Assembly (NCBI RefSeq): GCF_034190915.1
Contig: NW_026947694.1
Coordinates: 282,001 to 346,000, forward strand
From: Cavia porcellus
Lineage: Eukaryota; Chordata; Mammalia; Rodentia; Caviidae
Reading direction: 5' to 3'
DNA length: 64,000 nucleotides
Shown here: positions 54,654-64,000 of the stretch, one piece after another
Position numbering within the stretch: position 1 is the stretch's first letter
Layout of the letters: each line of letters begins with the position of its first letter
Notes under the pieces: model-generated
Told to the model about the DNA's origin: nothing
Databases searched by the model: none
What the model saw: only the letters and a program-made list of their open reading frames with translations
Position numbers and translations under genes: made by a program

Positions 54654-57467
54654 TCACTGCTAGTAGTGAATGTAATGTAATACACACCCATACAATGCGC
54701 ACCACCCCGTGATGTTTTTCTCACTCCTAGTAGTGAATGTAATGTAATACACACCCATACAATGCGCACCACCCCGTGATGTTTTTCTCACTCCTACTAG
54801 TGAATGTAATGTAACACACACCCATACAATGCGCACCACCCTGTGATGATTCTCTCACTCCTACTAGTGAATGTAATGTAACACACACCCATACAATGCG
54901 CACCACCCCGTGATGTTTTTCTCAGTCCCACTAGTGAATGTAATGTAACACACACCCATACAATGCGCACCACCCCGTGATGTTTTTCTCAGTCCCACTA
55001 GTGAATGTAATGTAACACACACCCATACAATGCGCACCACCCCGTGATGTTTTTCTCACTCCTACTAGTGAATGTAATGTAACACACACCCATAAAATGC
55101 GCACCACCCCGTGATGTTTTTCTCACTCCTATTCGTGAATGCAATGTAACACACACCCATACAATGCGCACCACCTCGTGATGTTTTTCTCACTCCTACT
55201 AGTGAATCTAATGTAACACACACCCATACAATGCGCACCACCCCGTGATGTTTTTCTCACTCCTACTAGTGAATCTAATGTAACACACACCCATACAATG
55301 CGCACCACCCCGTGATGTTTTTGTCACTCCTCCTAGTGAATGTAATGTAACACACACCCATACAATGTGCACCACCCCGTGATGTTTTTCTCACTCCTAC
55401 TAGTGAATGTAATGTAACACACACCCATACAACGCGCACCACCACGTGATGTTTTTCTCACTCCTACTAGTGAATGTAATGTAACACACACCCATACAAT
55501 GCGCATCACCCCGTGATGTTTTTCTCACCCCTACTAGTGAATGTAATGTAAGACACACCCATACAATGCGCACCACCCCGTGATGTTTTTCTCACTCCTA
55601 CTAGTTAATGTAATGTAACACACACCCATACAATGCGCACCACCCCGTGATGTTTTTCTCACTCCTACTAGTGAATGTAATGTAACACACACCCATACAA
55701 TGCGCACCACCCCGTGATGTTTTTCTCACTCTTACTAGTGAATCTAATGTAACACACACCCATACAATGCGCACCACCCCGTGATGTTTTTCTCACTCCT
55801 ACTAGTGAATCTAATGTAACACACACCCATACAATGCGCACCACCCGGTGATGTTTTTCTCACTCCTACTAGTGAATGTAATGTAACACACACCCATACA
55901 ATGCGCACCACCCCGTGATGTTTTTCTCACTCCTACTAGTGAATGTAATGTAACACACACCCATACAATGCGCACCACCCCGTGATGTTTTTCTCACTCC
56001 TACTAGTGAATGTAATGTAACACACACCCATACAATGCGCACCACCCCGTGATGTTTTTCTCACTCCTACTAGTGAATCTAATGTAACACACACCCATAC
56101 AATGCGCACCACCCCGTGATGTTTTTCTCACTGCTACTAGTGAATCTAATGTAACACACACCCATACAATGCGCACCACCCCGTGATGTTTTTCTCACTC
56201 CTACTAGTGAATCTAATGTAACACACACCCATAAAATGCGCACCACACCGTGATGTTTTTCTCACTCCTACTAGTGAATCTAATGTAACACACACCCATA
56301 CAATGCGCACCACCCCGTGATGTTTTTCTCACCCCTACTTGTGAATGTAATGTAACACACACCCATACAATGCGCACCACCCCGTGATGTTTTTCTCACT
56401 CCTACTAGTGAATATAATGTAACACACACCCATACAATGCGCACCACCCCGTGATGTTTTTCTCACTCCAACTAGTGAATGTAATGTAACACACACCCAT
56501 ACAATGCGCACCACTCCGTGATGTTTTTCTCAATCCTTCTAGTGAATGTAATGTAACACACACCCATACAATGCGCACCACCCCGTGATGTTTTTCTCAC
56601 TCCTACTAGTGAATGTAATGTAACACACACCCATACAATGCGCACCACCCAGTGATGTTTTTCTCACTCCTACTAGTGAATGTAATGTAACACACACCCA
56701 TACAATGCGCACCACCCAGTGATGTTTTTCTCACTCCTACTAGTGAATGTAATGTAACACACACCCATACAATGCGAACCACCCAGTGATGTTTTTCTCA
56801 CTCCTACTAGTGAATGTAATGTAACACACACCCATACAATGCGCACCACCCCGTGATGTTTTTCTCACTCCTACTACTGAATCCAATGTAACACACACCC
56901 ATACAATGCGCACCACCCCGTGATGTTTTTCTCACTCCTACTAGTGAATCTAATGTAACACACACCCATACAATGCGCACCACCCCGTGATGTTTTTCTC
57001 ACTCCTACTAGTGAATGTAATGTAACACACACCCATACAATGCGCACCACCCCGTGATGTTTTTCTCACTCCTACTAGTGAATGTAATGTAACACACACC
57101 CATACAATGCGCACCACCCCGTGATGTTTTTCTCACTCCTACTAGTGAATGTAATGTAACACACACCCATACAATGCGCATCACCCCGTGATGTTTTTCT
57201 CACCCCTACTAGTGAATGTAATGTAACACACACCCATACAATGCGCACCACCCCGTGATGTTTTTCTCACTCCTACTAGTGAATGTAATGTAACACACAC
57301 CCATACAATGCGCACCACCCCGTGATGTTTTTGTCACTCCTACTAGTGAATGTAATGTAACACACACCCATAAAATGCGCACCACCCCGTGATGTTTTTC
57401 TCACTCCTACTAGTGAATGTAATGTAACACACACCCATACAATGCGCACCACCCCGTGATGTTTTTC
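54654..57467. repeat. 43-monomer HOR, unit 3 (42 monomers)
   Basis: 2,814 bp, one whole monomer shorter than units 1 and 2. It shares GTGATGATTC at 54845, TATTCGTGAATGC near 55130, CAATCCTTCTAG near 56531 and three CACCCAGTG monomers, the third now with GCGAACC at 56774. It has reverted or never had GCACCTCCCC near 55236 and CAATGAGCACC near 57039, and changes AGTAAATG to AGTGAATG. It is therefore a distinct lineage and not a verbatim third copy. Confidence 0.9.
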
Positions 57468-59185
57468 TCACTGCTAGTAGTGAATGTAATGTAATACACA
57501 CCCATACAATGCGCACCACCGCGTGATGTTTTTCTCACTCCTAGTAGTGAATGTAATGTAATACACACCCATACAATGCGCACCACCCCGTGATGTTTTT
57601 CTCACTCCTACTAGTGAATGTAATGTAACACACACCCATACAATGCGCACCACCCTGTGATGATTCTCTCACTCCTACTAGTGAATCTAATGTAACACAC
57701 ACCCATACAATGCGCACCACCCCGTGATGTTTTTCTCAGTCCCACTAGTGAATGTAATGTAACACACACCCATACAATGCGCACCACCCCGTGATGTTTT
57801 TCTCACTCCTACTAGTGAATGTAATGTAACACACACCCATACAATGCGCACCACCCCGTGATGTTTTTCTCACTCCTACTAGTGAATCTAATGTAACACA
57901 CACCCATACAATGCGCACCACCCCGTGATGTTTTTCTCACTGCTACTAGTGAATCTAATGTAACACACACCCATACAATGCGCACCACCCCGTGATGTTT
58001 TTCTCACTCCTACTAGTGTATCTAATGTAACACACCCATAAAATGCGCACCACCCCGTGATGTTTTTCTCACTCCTACTAGTGAATCTAATGTAACACAC
58101 ACCCATACAATGCGCACCACCCCGTGATGTTTTTCTCACTCCTACTAGTGAATGTAATGTAACACACACCCATACAATGCGCACCACCCCGTGATGTTTT
58201 TCTCACTCCTACTAGTGAATATAATGTAACACACACCCATACAATGCGCACCACCCCGTGATGTTTTTCTCACTCCAACTAGTGAATGTAATGTAACACA
58301 CACCCATACAATGCGCACCACTCCGTGATGTTTTTCTCAATCCTTCTAGTGAATGTAATGTAACACACACCCATACAATGCGCACCACCCCGTGATGTTT
58401 TTCTCACTCCTACTAGTGAATGTAATGTAACACACACCCATACAATGCGCACCACCCAGTGATGTTTTTCTCACTCCTACTAGTGAATGTAATGTAACAC
58501 ACACCCATACAATGCGCACCTCCCCGTGATGTTTTTCTCACTCCTACTAGTGAATGTAATGTAACACACACCCATACAATGCGCACCACCCCGTGATGTT
58601 TTTCTCACTCCTACTAGTGAATGTAATGTAACACACACCCATACAATGCGCACCACCCCGTGATGTTTTTCTCAGTCCCACTAGTGAATGTAATGTAACA
58701 CACACCCATACAATGCGCACCACCCCGTGATGTTTTTCTCACTCCTACTAGTGAATGTAATGTAACACACACCCATACAATGCGCACCACCCCGTGATGT
58801 TTTTCTCACTCCTACTAGTGAATGTAATGTAACACACACCCATACAATGCTCACCACCCGTGATGTTTTTCTCACTCCTACTAGTGAATCTAATGTAACA
58901 CACACCCATACAATGCGCACCACCCCGTGATGTTTTTCTCACTCGTACTAGTGAATGTAATGTAACACACACCCATAAAATGCGCACCCCCCGTGATGTT
59001 TTTCTCACTCCTATTTGTGAATGTAATGTAACACACACCCATACAATGCGCACCACCCCGTGATTTTTTTCTCACTCCTACTAGTGAATGTAATGTAACA
59101 CACACCCATACAATGCGCACCACCCCGTGATGTTTTTCTCACTCCTACTAGTGAATCTAAGGTAACACACACCCATACAATGCGC
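57468..59185. repeat. Shortened HOR unit, first copy of the 4,295-bp duplication
   Basis: Starts like the 43-mer units (TGCTAGTAGTG, GTGATGATTC at 57659, a single TCAGTCCCAC) but jumps early to TGCTACTAG, GAATATAATG, TCCAACTAG and CAATCCTTCTAG near 58338. CAATCCTTCTAG to CAATCCTTCTAG is 27 monomers here instead of 43, consistent with loss of a 16-monomer block. The content recurs from 61763 at an offset of about 4,295 bp. It ends with TCTAAGGTAAC just before the divergent block. Confidence 0.85.
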
Positions 59186-59328
59186 ACCACCCCACGAAGC
59201 TTTTCAGAAACCTATCGTACATTGCCTCTGCATGTTCCCTGACCTCCCCATGCTGACCACCCCGCGGTGCTTTTCTCCATCCTACATTGCCACTCACAGC
59301 CTATCCTAATTCAGACCCTCCGATTCAC
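59186..59328. repeat. Divergent two-monomer block, copy 1
   Basis: A 70-bp part (59186-59255) and a 73-bp part (59256-59328), both opening in monomer phase with ACCACCCC. The second keeps a satellite-like head, CGGTGCTTTTCTCC followed by ATCCTAC, then differs completely. The parts share a CTACATTGCC core (GTACATTGCC in the first part of this copy) and so appear related to each other as well as to the array head. An AAGCTT lies near 59197 and CCGCGG near 59262. There is no ACTAGT dyad and no ACACCCATACA. It is the first sequence in the window that is not ordinary monomer. Confidence 0.85.
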
Positions 59329-59928
59329 ACCACCCCGTGATGTTGTTCTCACTCCTACTAGTGAATGTAGTGTAACACACACCCATACAATGCGCACCAC
59401 CCCGTGATGTTTTTCTCACTCCTACTAGTGAATGTAATGTAACACACACCCATACAATGCGCACCACCTCGTGATGTTTTTCTCACTCCTACTAGTGAAT
59501 GTAATGTAACACACACCCATACAATGCGACCACCTCGTGATGTTTTTCTCACTCCTACTAGTGAATGTAATGTAACACACACCCATAAAATGCGCACCAC
59601 CCCGTGATGTTTTTCTCACTCCTACTAGTGAATGTGATGTAACACACACCCATACAATGCGCACCACCCCGTGATGTTTTCTCACTCCTACTAGTGAATG
59701 TAATGTATCACACACCCATACAATGCGCACCACCCCGTGATGTTTTTCTCACTCCTACTAGTGAATCTAATGTAACACACACCCATACAATGCGCACGAC
59801 CCCATGATGTTTTTCTCACTCCTACTAGTGAATGTAATGTAACACACACACATACAATGCGCACCACCCGTGATGTTTTTCTCACTCCTACTAGTGAAAC
59901 TAATGTAACACACACCCATACAATGCGC
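59329..59928. repeat. Nine canonical monomers between divergent blocks
   Basis: Returns at once to 67-bp monomers, in phase. Several carry small deletions: GCGACCACC near 59527, a 4-T monomer near 59689 and CACCCGTG near 59866. The first monomer has GAATGTAGTG near 59363, which also follows the third divergent block near 63662. Deletions are denser here than in the array body. Confidence 0.82.
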
Positions 59929-60071
59929 ACCACCCCGCGATGTTTTTCAGAAACCTATCCTACATTGCCACTGCATGTTCCATGACCTCCCCATGCTGAC
60001 CACCCCGCGGTGCTTTTCTCCATCCTACATTGCCACTCACTGCCTATCCTAATTCAGACCCTCCGATTCAC
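59929..60071. repeat. Divergent two-monomer block, copy 2
   Basis: 70 bp (59929-59998) plus 73 bp (59999-60071), the same architecture as copy 1 but with a first part closer to the satellite head: CCGCGATGTTTTTCAG where copies 1 and 3 read CGAAGCTTTTCAG. It has CCTATCCTACATTGCCACTG where the others have ATCGTACATTGCCTCTG, and CATGACC where they have CCTGACC. Copy 2 is thus the outlier and perhaps the less derived form. Confidence 0.85.
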
Positions 60072-60639
60072 ACCACCCCGTGATGTTTTTCTCACTCCTA
60101 GTATTGAATGTAATGTAACACACACCCATACAATGCGCACCACCCTGTGATGATTTTCTCACTCCTACTAGTGAATGTAATGCAACACACACCCATACAA
60201 TGCGCACCACCCCGTGATGTTTTTCTCACTCCTACTAGTGAATGTAATGTAACACACACCCATACAATGCGCACCACCCCGTGATGTTTTTCTCACTCCT
60301 ACTAGTGAATGTAATGTAACACACACCCTTACAATGCGCACCACCCCGTGATGTTTTTCTCACTCCTACTAGTGAATGTAATGTAACACACACCCATACA
60401 ATGCGCACCACCCCGTGATGTTTTTCTCACTCCTACTAGTGAATGTAATGTAACACACACCCATACAATGCGCACCACCCCGTGATGTTTTCCTCACTCC
60501 TACTAGTGAATGTAATGTAATACACACCCGTACAATGCACACCACTCCGTGATGTTTTTCTCAATCCTTCTAGTGAATGTAATGTAACACACACCCATAC
60601 AATGCGCACCACCCCGTGATATTTTCTCACTCCTACTAG
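60072..60639. repeat. Canonical monomers after divergent block 2
   Basis: Eight to nine monomers, starting with CCTAGTATTG near 60098 and a GTGATGATTTTC monomer near 60147, a relative of the GTGATGATTC marker. CAATCCTTCTAG occurs near 60562 next to TAATACACACCCGTAC, a combination not seen elsewhere. GTGATATTTTC near 60618 has lost one base. Confidence 0.8.
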
Positions 60640-61306
60640 TGAATGTAATGTAACACACACCCATACAATGCGCACCACCCAGTGATGTTTTTCTCACTCC
60701 TACTAGTGAATGTAATGTAACACACACCCATACAATGCGCACCACCCAGTGATGTTTTTCTCACTCCTACTAGTGAATGTAATGTAACACACACCCATAC
60801 AATGCGAACCACAAGGGATGTTTTTCTCACTCCTACTAGTGAATGTAATGTAACACACACCCATACAATGCGCACCACCCCGTGATGTTTTTCTCACTCC
60901 TACTACTGAATCCAATGTAACACACACCCATACAATGCGCACCACCCCGTGATATTTTTCTCACTCCTACTAGTGAATGTAATGTAACACACACCCATAC
61001 AATGCGCACCACCCAGTGATGTTTTTCTCACTCCTACTAGTGAATGTAATGTAACACACACCCATACAATGCGCACCACCCAGTGATGTTTTTCTCACTC
61101 CTACTAGTGAATGTAATGTAACACACACCCATACAATGCGAACCACAAGGGATGTTTTTCTCACTCCTACTAGTGAATGTAATGTAACACACACCCATAC
61201 AATGCGCACCACCCCGTGATGTTTTTCTCACTCCTACTACTGAATCCAATGTAACACACACCCATACAATGCGCACCACCCCGTGATGTTTTTCTCACTC
61301 CTACTA
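60640..61306. repeat. 334-bp five-monomer tandem duplication
   Basis: Two adjacent copies, about 60640-60972 and 60973-61306. Each has two CACCCAGTG monomers, a scarred monomer reading GCGAACCACAAGGGATG (ACAAGGG at 60811 and 61145, 334 bp apart), one plain monomer and one ACTGAATCCAATG monomer. The scar removes one base, which accounts for 334 rather than 335. The ancestor is probably the three-CACCCAGTG cluster of the 43-mer, whose unit 3 already has GCGAACC in its third member (56774). Confidence 0.88.
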
Positions 61307-63483
61307 GTGAATGTAATGTAACACACACCCATACAATGCGCACCACCCCGTGATGTTTTTCTCACTCCTACTAGTGAATGTAATGTAACACACACCCATA
61401 CAATGCGCACCACCCCGTGATGTTTTTCTCACTCCTACTAGTGAATGTAATGTAACACACACCCATACAATGCGCATCATCCCGTGATGTTTTTCTCACC
61501 CCTACTAGTGAATGTAATGTAACACACACCCATACAATGCGCACCACCCCGTGATGTTTTTCTCACTCCTACTAGTGAATGTAATGTAACACACACCCAT
61601 ACAATGCGCACCACCCCGTGATGTTTTTCTCACTCCTACTAGTGAATGTAATGTAACACACACCCATAAAATGCGCACCACCCCGTGATGTTTTTCTCAC
61701 TCCTACTAGTGAATGTAATGTAACACACCCCATACAATGCGCACCACCCCGTGATGTTTTTCTCACTGCTAGTAGTGAATGTAATGTAATACACACCCAT
61801 ACAATGCGCACCACCGCGTGATGTTTTTCTCACTCCTAGTAGTGAATGTAATGTAATACACACCCATACAATGCGCACCACCCCGTGATGTTTTTCTCAC
61901 TCCTACTAGTGAATGTAATGTAACACACACCCATACAATGCGCACCACCCTGTGATGATTCTCTCACTCCTACTAGTGAATCTAATGTAACACACACCCA
62001 TACAATGCGCACCACCCCGTGATGTTTTTCTCAGTCCCACTAGTGAATGTAATGTAACACACACCCATACAATGCGCACCACCCCGTGATGTTTTTCTCA
62101 CTCCTACTAGTGAATGTAATGTAACACACACCCATACAATGCGCACCACCCCGTGATGTTTTTCTCACTCCTACTAGTGAATCTAATGTAACACACACCC
62201 ATACAATGCGCACCACCCCGTGATGTTTTTCTCACTGCTACTAGTGAATCTAATGTAACACACACCCATACAATGCGCACCACCCCGTGATGTTTTTCTC
62301 ACTCCTACTAGTGTATCTAATGTAACACACACCCATAAAATGCGCACCACCCCGTGATGTTTTTCTCACTCCTACTAGTGAATCTAATGTAACACACACC
62401 CATACAATGCGCACCACCCCGTGATGTTTTTCTCACTCCTACTAGTGAATGTAATGTAACACACACCCATACAATGCGCACCACCCCGTGATGTTTTTCT
62501 CACTCCTACTAGTGAATATAATGTAACACACACCCATACAATGCGCACCACCCCGTGATGTTTTTCTCACTCCAACTAGTGAATGTAATGTAACACACAC
62601 CCATACAATGCGCACCACTCCGTGATGTTTTTCTCAATCCTTCTAGTGAATGTAATGTAACACACACCCATACAATGCGCACCACCCCGTGATGTTTTTC
62701 TCACTCCTACTAGTGAATGTAATGTAACACACACCCATACAATGCGCACCACCCAGTGATGTTTTTCTCACTCCTACTAGTGAATGTAATGTAACACACA
62801 CCCATAAAATGCGCACCTCCCCGTGATGTTTTTCTCACTCCTACTAGTGAATGTAATGTAACACACACCCATACAATGCGCACCACCCCGTGATGTTTTT
62901 CTCACTCCTACTAGTGAATGTAATGTAACACACACCCATACAATGCGCACCACCCCGTGATGTTTTTCTCAGTCCCACTAGTGAATGTAATGTAACACAC
63001 ACCCATACAATGCGCACCACCCCGTGATGTTTTTCTCACTCCTACTAGTGAATGTAATGTAACACACACCCATACAATGCGCACCACCCCGTGATGTTTT
63101 TCTCACTCCTACTAGTGAATGTAATGTAACACACACCCATACAATGCTCACCACCCCGTGATGTTTTTCTCACTCCTACTAGTGAATCTAATGTAACACA
63201 CACCCATACAATGCGCACCACCCCGTGATGTTTTTCTCACTCCTACTAGTGAATGTAATGTAACACACACCCATAAAATGCGCACCCCCCCGTGATGTTT
63301 TTCTCACTCCTATTTGTGAATGTAATGTAACACACACCCATACAATGCGCACCACCCCGTGATGTTTTTCTCACTCCTACTAGTGAATGTAATGTAACAC
63401 ACACCCATACAATGCGCACCACCCCGTGATGTTTTTCTCACTCCTACTAGTGAATCTAAGGTAACACACACCATACAATGCGC
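61307..63483. repeat. Second copy of the 4,295-bp duplication
   Basis: Corresponds to about 57010-59185 at an offset of 4,295-4,298 bp. Landmarks: GCGCATCATCCC near 61475, TGCTAGTAGTG at 61763, CACCGCGTG near 61812, GTGATGATTC at 61954, one TCAGTCCCAC, TGCTACTAG, TAGTGTATC, GAATATAATG, TCCAACTAG, CAATCCTTCTAG near 62637, GCACCTCCCC near 62814 and TCTAAGGTAAC near 63456. It differs at scattered sites and single-base indels. Confidence 0.86.
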
Positions 63484-63626
63484 ACCACCCCGCGAAGCTT
63501 TTCAGAAACCTATCGTACATTGCCTCTGCATGTTCCCTGACCTCCCCATGCTGACCACCCCGCGGTGCTTTTCTCCATCCTACATTGCCACTCACAGCCT
63601 ATCCTAATTCAGACCCTCCGATTCAC
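63484..63626. repeat. Divergent two-monomer block, copy 3
   Basis: 70 bp (63484-63553) plus 73 bp (63554-63626). It is nearly identical to copy 1, including AAGCTT and ATCGTACATTGCC, with CCGCGAAGC where copy 1 reads CCACGAAGC. It lies 4,298 bp from copy 1 and therefore travelled with the segmental duplication rather than arising independently. A minus-strand open frame of 71 codons (63380-63595) crosses it but has no recognisable features and is not annotated. Confidence 0.87.
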
Positions 63627-64000
63627 ACCACCCCGTGATGTTTTTCTCACTCCTACTAGTGAATGTAGTGTAACACACACCCATACAATGCGCACCACCC
63701 CGTGATGTTTTTCTCACTCCTACTAGTGAATGTAATGTAACACACACCCATACAATGCGCACCACCTCGTGATGTTTTTCTCACTCCTACTAGTGAATGT
63801 AATGTAACACACACCCATACAATGCGACCACCTCATGATGTTTTTCTCACTCCTACTAGTGAATGTAATGTAACACACACCCATAAAATGCGCACCACCC
63901 CGTGATGTTTTTCTCACTCCTACTAGTGAATGTGATGTAACAACCACCCCATACAATGCGCACCACCCCGTGATGTTTTTCTCACTGCTACTAGGAATCT
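63627..64000. repeat. Terminal canonical monomers
   Basis: Five and a half monomers matching 59329 onward: GAATGTAGTG near 63662, CACCTCGTG, GCGACCACCTC near 63824, CATAAAATG, GAATGTGATG near 63928. The window ends in mid-monomer, with a 2-bp loss at CTACTAGGAATC, so the array continues beyond 64000. Confidence 0.85.

Larger units (their letters stand above)
1..64000. repeat. 67-bp satellite array filling the window
   Basis: The same 67-bp unit recurs head to tail about 955 times with no change of orientation. With base 1 as phase start, monomer positions 1-14 read ACCACCCCGTGATG, followed by five T, the dyad TCACTCCTACTAGTGA at 21-36, a G/C class position at 39, ACACCCATACA at 51-61 and ATGCGC at 62-67. 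The consensus has 30 G+C of 67, and the plus strand is strongly C-rich (21 C against 9 G). Most monomers differ from consensus at zero to three positions; a few carry 1- or 2-bp deletions. Shared rare variants define higher-order repeats. No transposon, gene or unique DNA interrupts the array. Satellite identity is certain from periodicity; a centromeric or other heterochromatic role is inference. I do not recognise the family by name. Confidence 0.98.

Noticed and set aside
59186..59328. Transposon or retroelement insertion at the divergent blocks
   Set aside because: The block starts in monomer phase with the satellite head, has no terminal repeats or target duplication, and recurs with the same limits. 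Divergent satellite monomers fit better.
63380..63595. 71-codon minus-strand frame with a non-repetitive N-terminal half
   Set aside because: The unusual residues come from the divergent two-monomer block. The frame is not kept as such around copies 1 and 2 and shows no recognisable motif.
307..63956. Dozens of minus-strand open reading frames of 60-102 codons as genes
   Set aside because: All but the part of one crossing a divergent block are translations of the 67-bp repeat in cycling frames. Lengths change only with 1- or 2-bp deletions in monomers, and there is no domain, initiation context or unique sequence.
1..64000. CRISPR array
   Set aside because: The repeated unit is contiguous with no unique spacers; all 67 bases recur.
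1..64000. Telomeric or interstitial telomeric repeat
   Set aside because: No TTAGGG, TTTAGGG or related short telomere repeat occurs; ACACCCATACA is embedded in a 67-bp unit.
1..64000. CENP-B box or alpha satellite
   Set aside because: The period is 67 bp rather than 171, and no TTCG...CGGG arrangement fitting the CENP-B box is present in the consensus.
1..64000. G-quadruplex array on the minus strand
   Set aside because: Each monomer has one GGGG and one GGG run, separated by about 15 and 45 bases, too far apart for a canonical quadruplex.
1..64000. 67-bp period tuned to nucleosomes (five monomers are 335 bp, about two nucleosome repeats)
   Set aside because: Most HOR lengths (6, 18, 27, 28, 36, 43, 81 monomers) are not multiples of five, so the coincidence has no support from the sequence.
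1..64000. tRNA, rRNA or small RNA genes
   Set aside because: No unique sequence is long enough, and the short dyad in the monomer does not form a cloverleaf or other known RNA fold.

Overview
This window is a single uninterrupted block of satellite DNA. From base 1 to base 64000 it is a head-to-tail array of one 67-bp monomer (about 955 copies, all in one orientation, about 45% GC). The only departure is three copies of a 143-bp divergent two-monomer block near the right end (59186-59328, 59929-60071, 63484-63626). I find no gene, RNA gene, transposon, CRISPR array or other unique sequence. Open reading frames of about 60-100 codons occur on the minus strand, but they are the satellite read through its three frames (67 is not a multiple of 3) and I do not annotate them as genes. 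The organism is certainly eukaryotic, because long satellite arrays with higher-order repeats (HORs) are typical of centromeric, pericentromeric, subtelomeric or sex-chromosome heterochromatin. I cannot name the species or the chromosomal site. Both window edges lie inside the array, so its true extent is unknown.

Monomer, in phase with base 1: positions 1-14 are ACCACCCCGTGATG, then five T; 21-36 are TCACTCCTACTAGTGA (an imperfect dyad containing ACTAGT); position 39 is G or C, defining two monomer classes; 51-61 are ACACCCATACA; 62-67 are ATGCGC. Diagnostic variants used as landmarks: TATTTGTG for TACTAGTG; AATCACCC for ACACACCC; a 4-T run (1-bp deletion); a GT deletion giving GATTTTTC; TATCACTCC with CTAGGG; GTCTTTCTC; TCAGTCCCAC; TGCTAGTAGTG with TAATACAC; GTGATGATTCTC; CAATCCTTCTAG; ACTGAATCCAATG.

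Layout. 1-9600: nested duplications (4,014-bp direct repeat, a 401-bp 6-mer HOR, a 1,204-1,271-bp 18/19-mer HOR). 9600-14121: a 48-monomer direct repeat with a cassette region between. 14122-24971: two virtually identical 5,425-bp (81-monomer) tandem copies. 24972-41382: three related but unequal copies of a larger unit (96, 84 and a truncated one). 41383-43760: a second occurrence of the 18-mer HOR found 35 kb upstream. 43761-57467: a separate HOR family whose unit lengthens rightward (27, 36, 43, 43, 42 monomers). 57468-64000: a 4,295-bp segmental duplication carrying the divergent blocks, plus a 334-bp local duplication.

The history written in the sequence is one of repeated unequal exchange or amplification at several length scales. 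Nothing here encodes a multi-gene system. The interest lies in the HOR architecture, the regular dyad and ACACCCATACA motifs in each monomer, and the divergent two-monomer blocks. Near-perfect multi-kilobase duplications could also reflect assembly error, and raw long reads would settle that.
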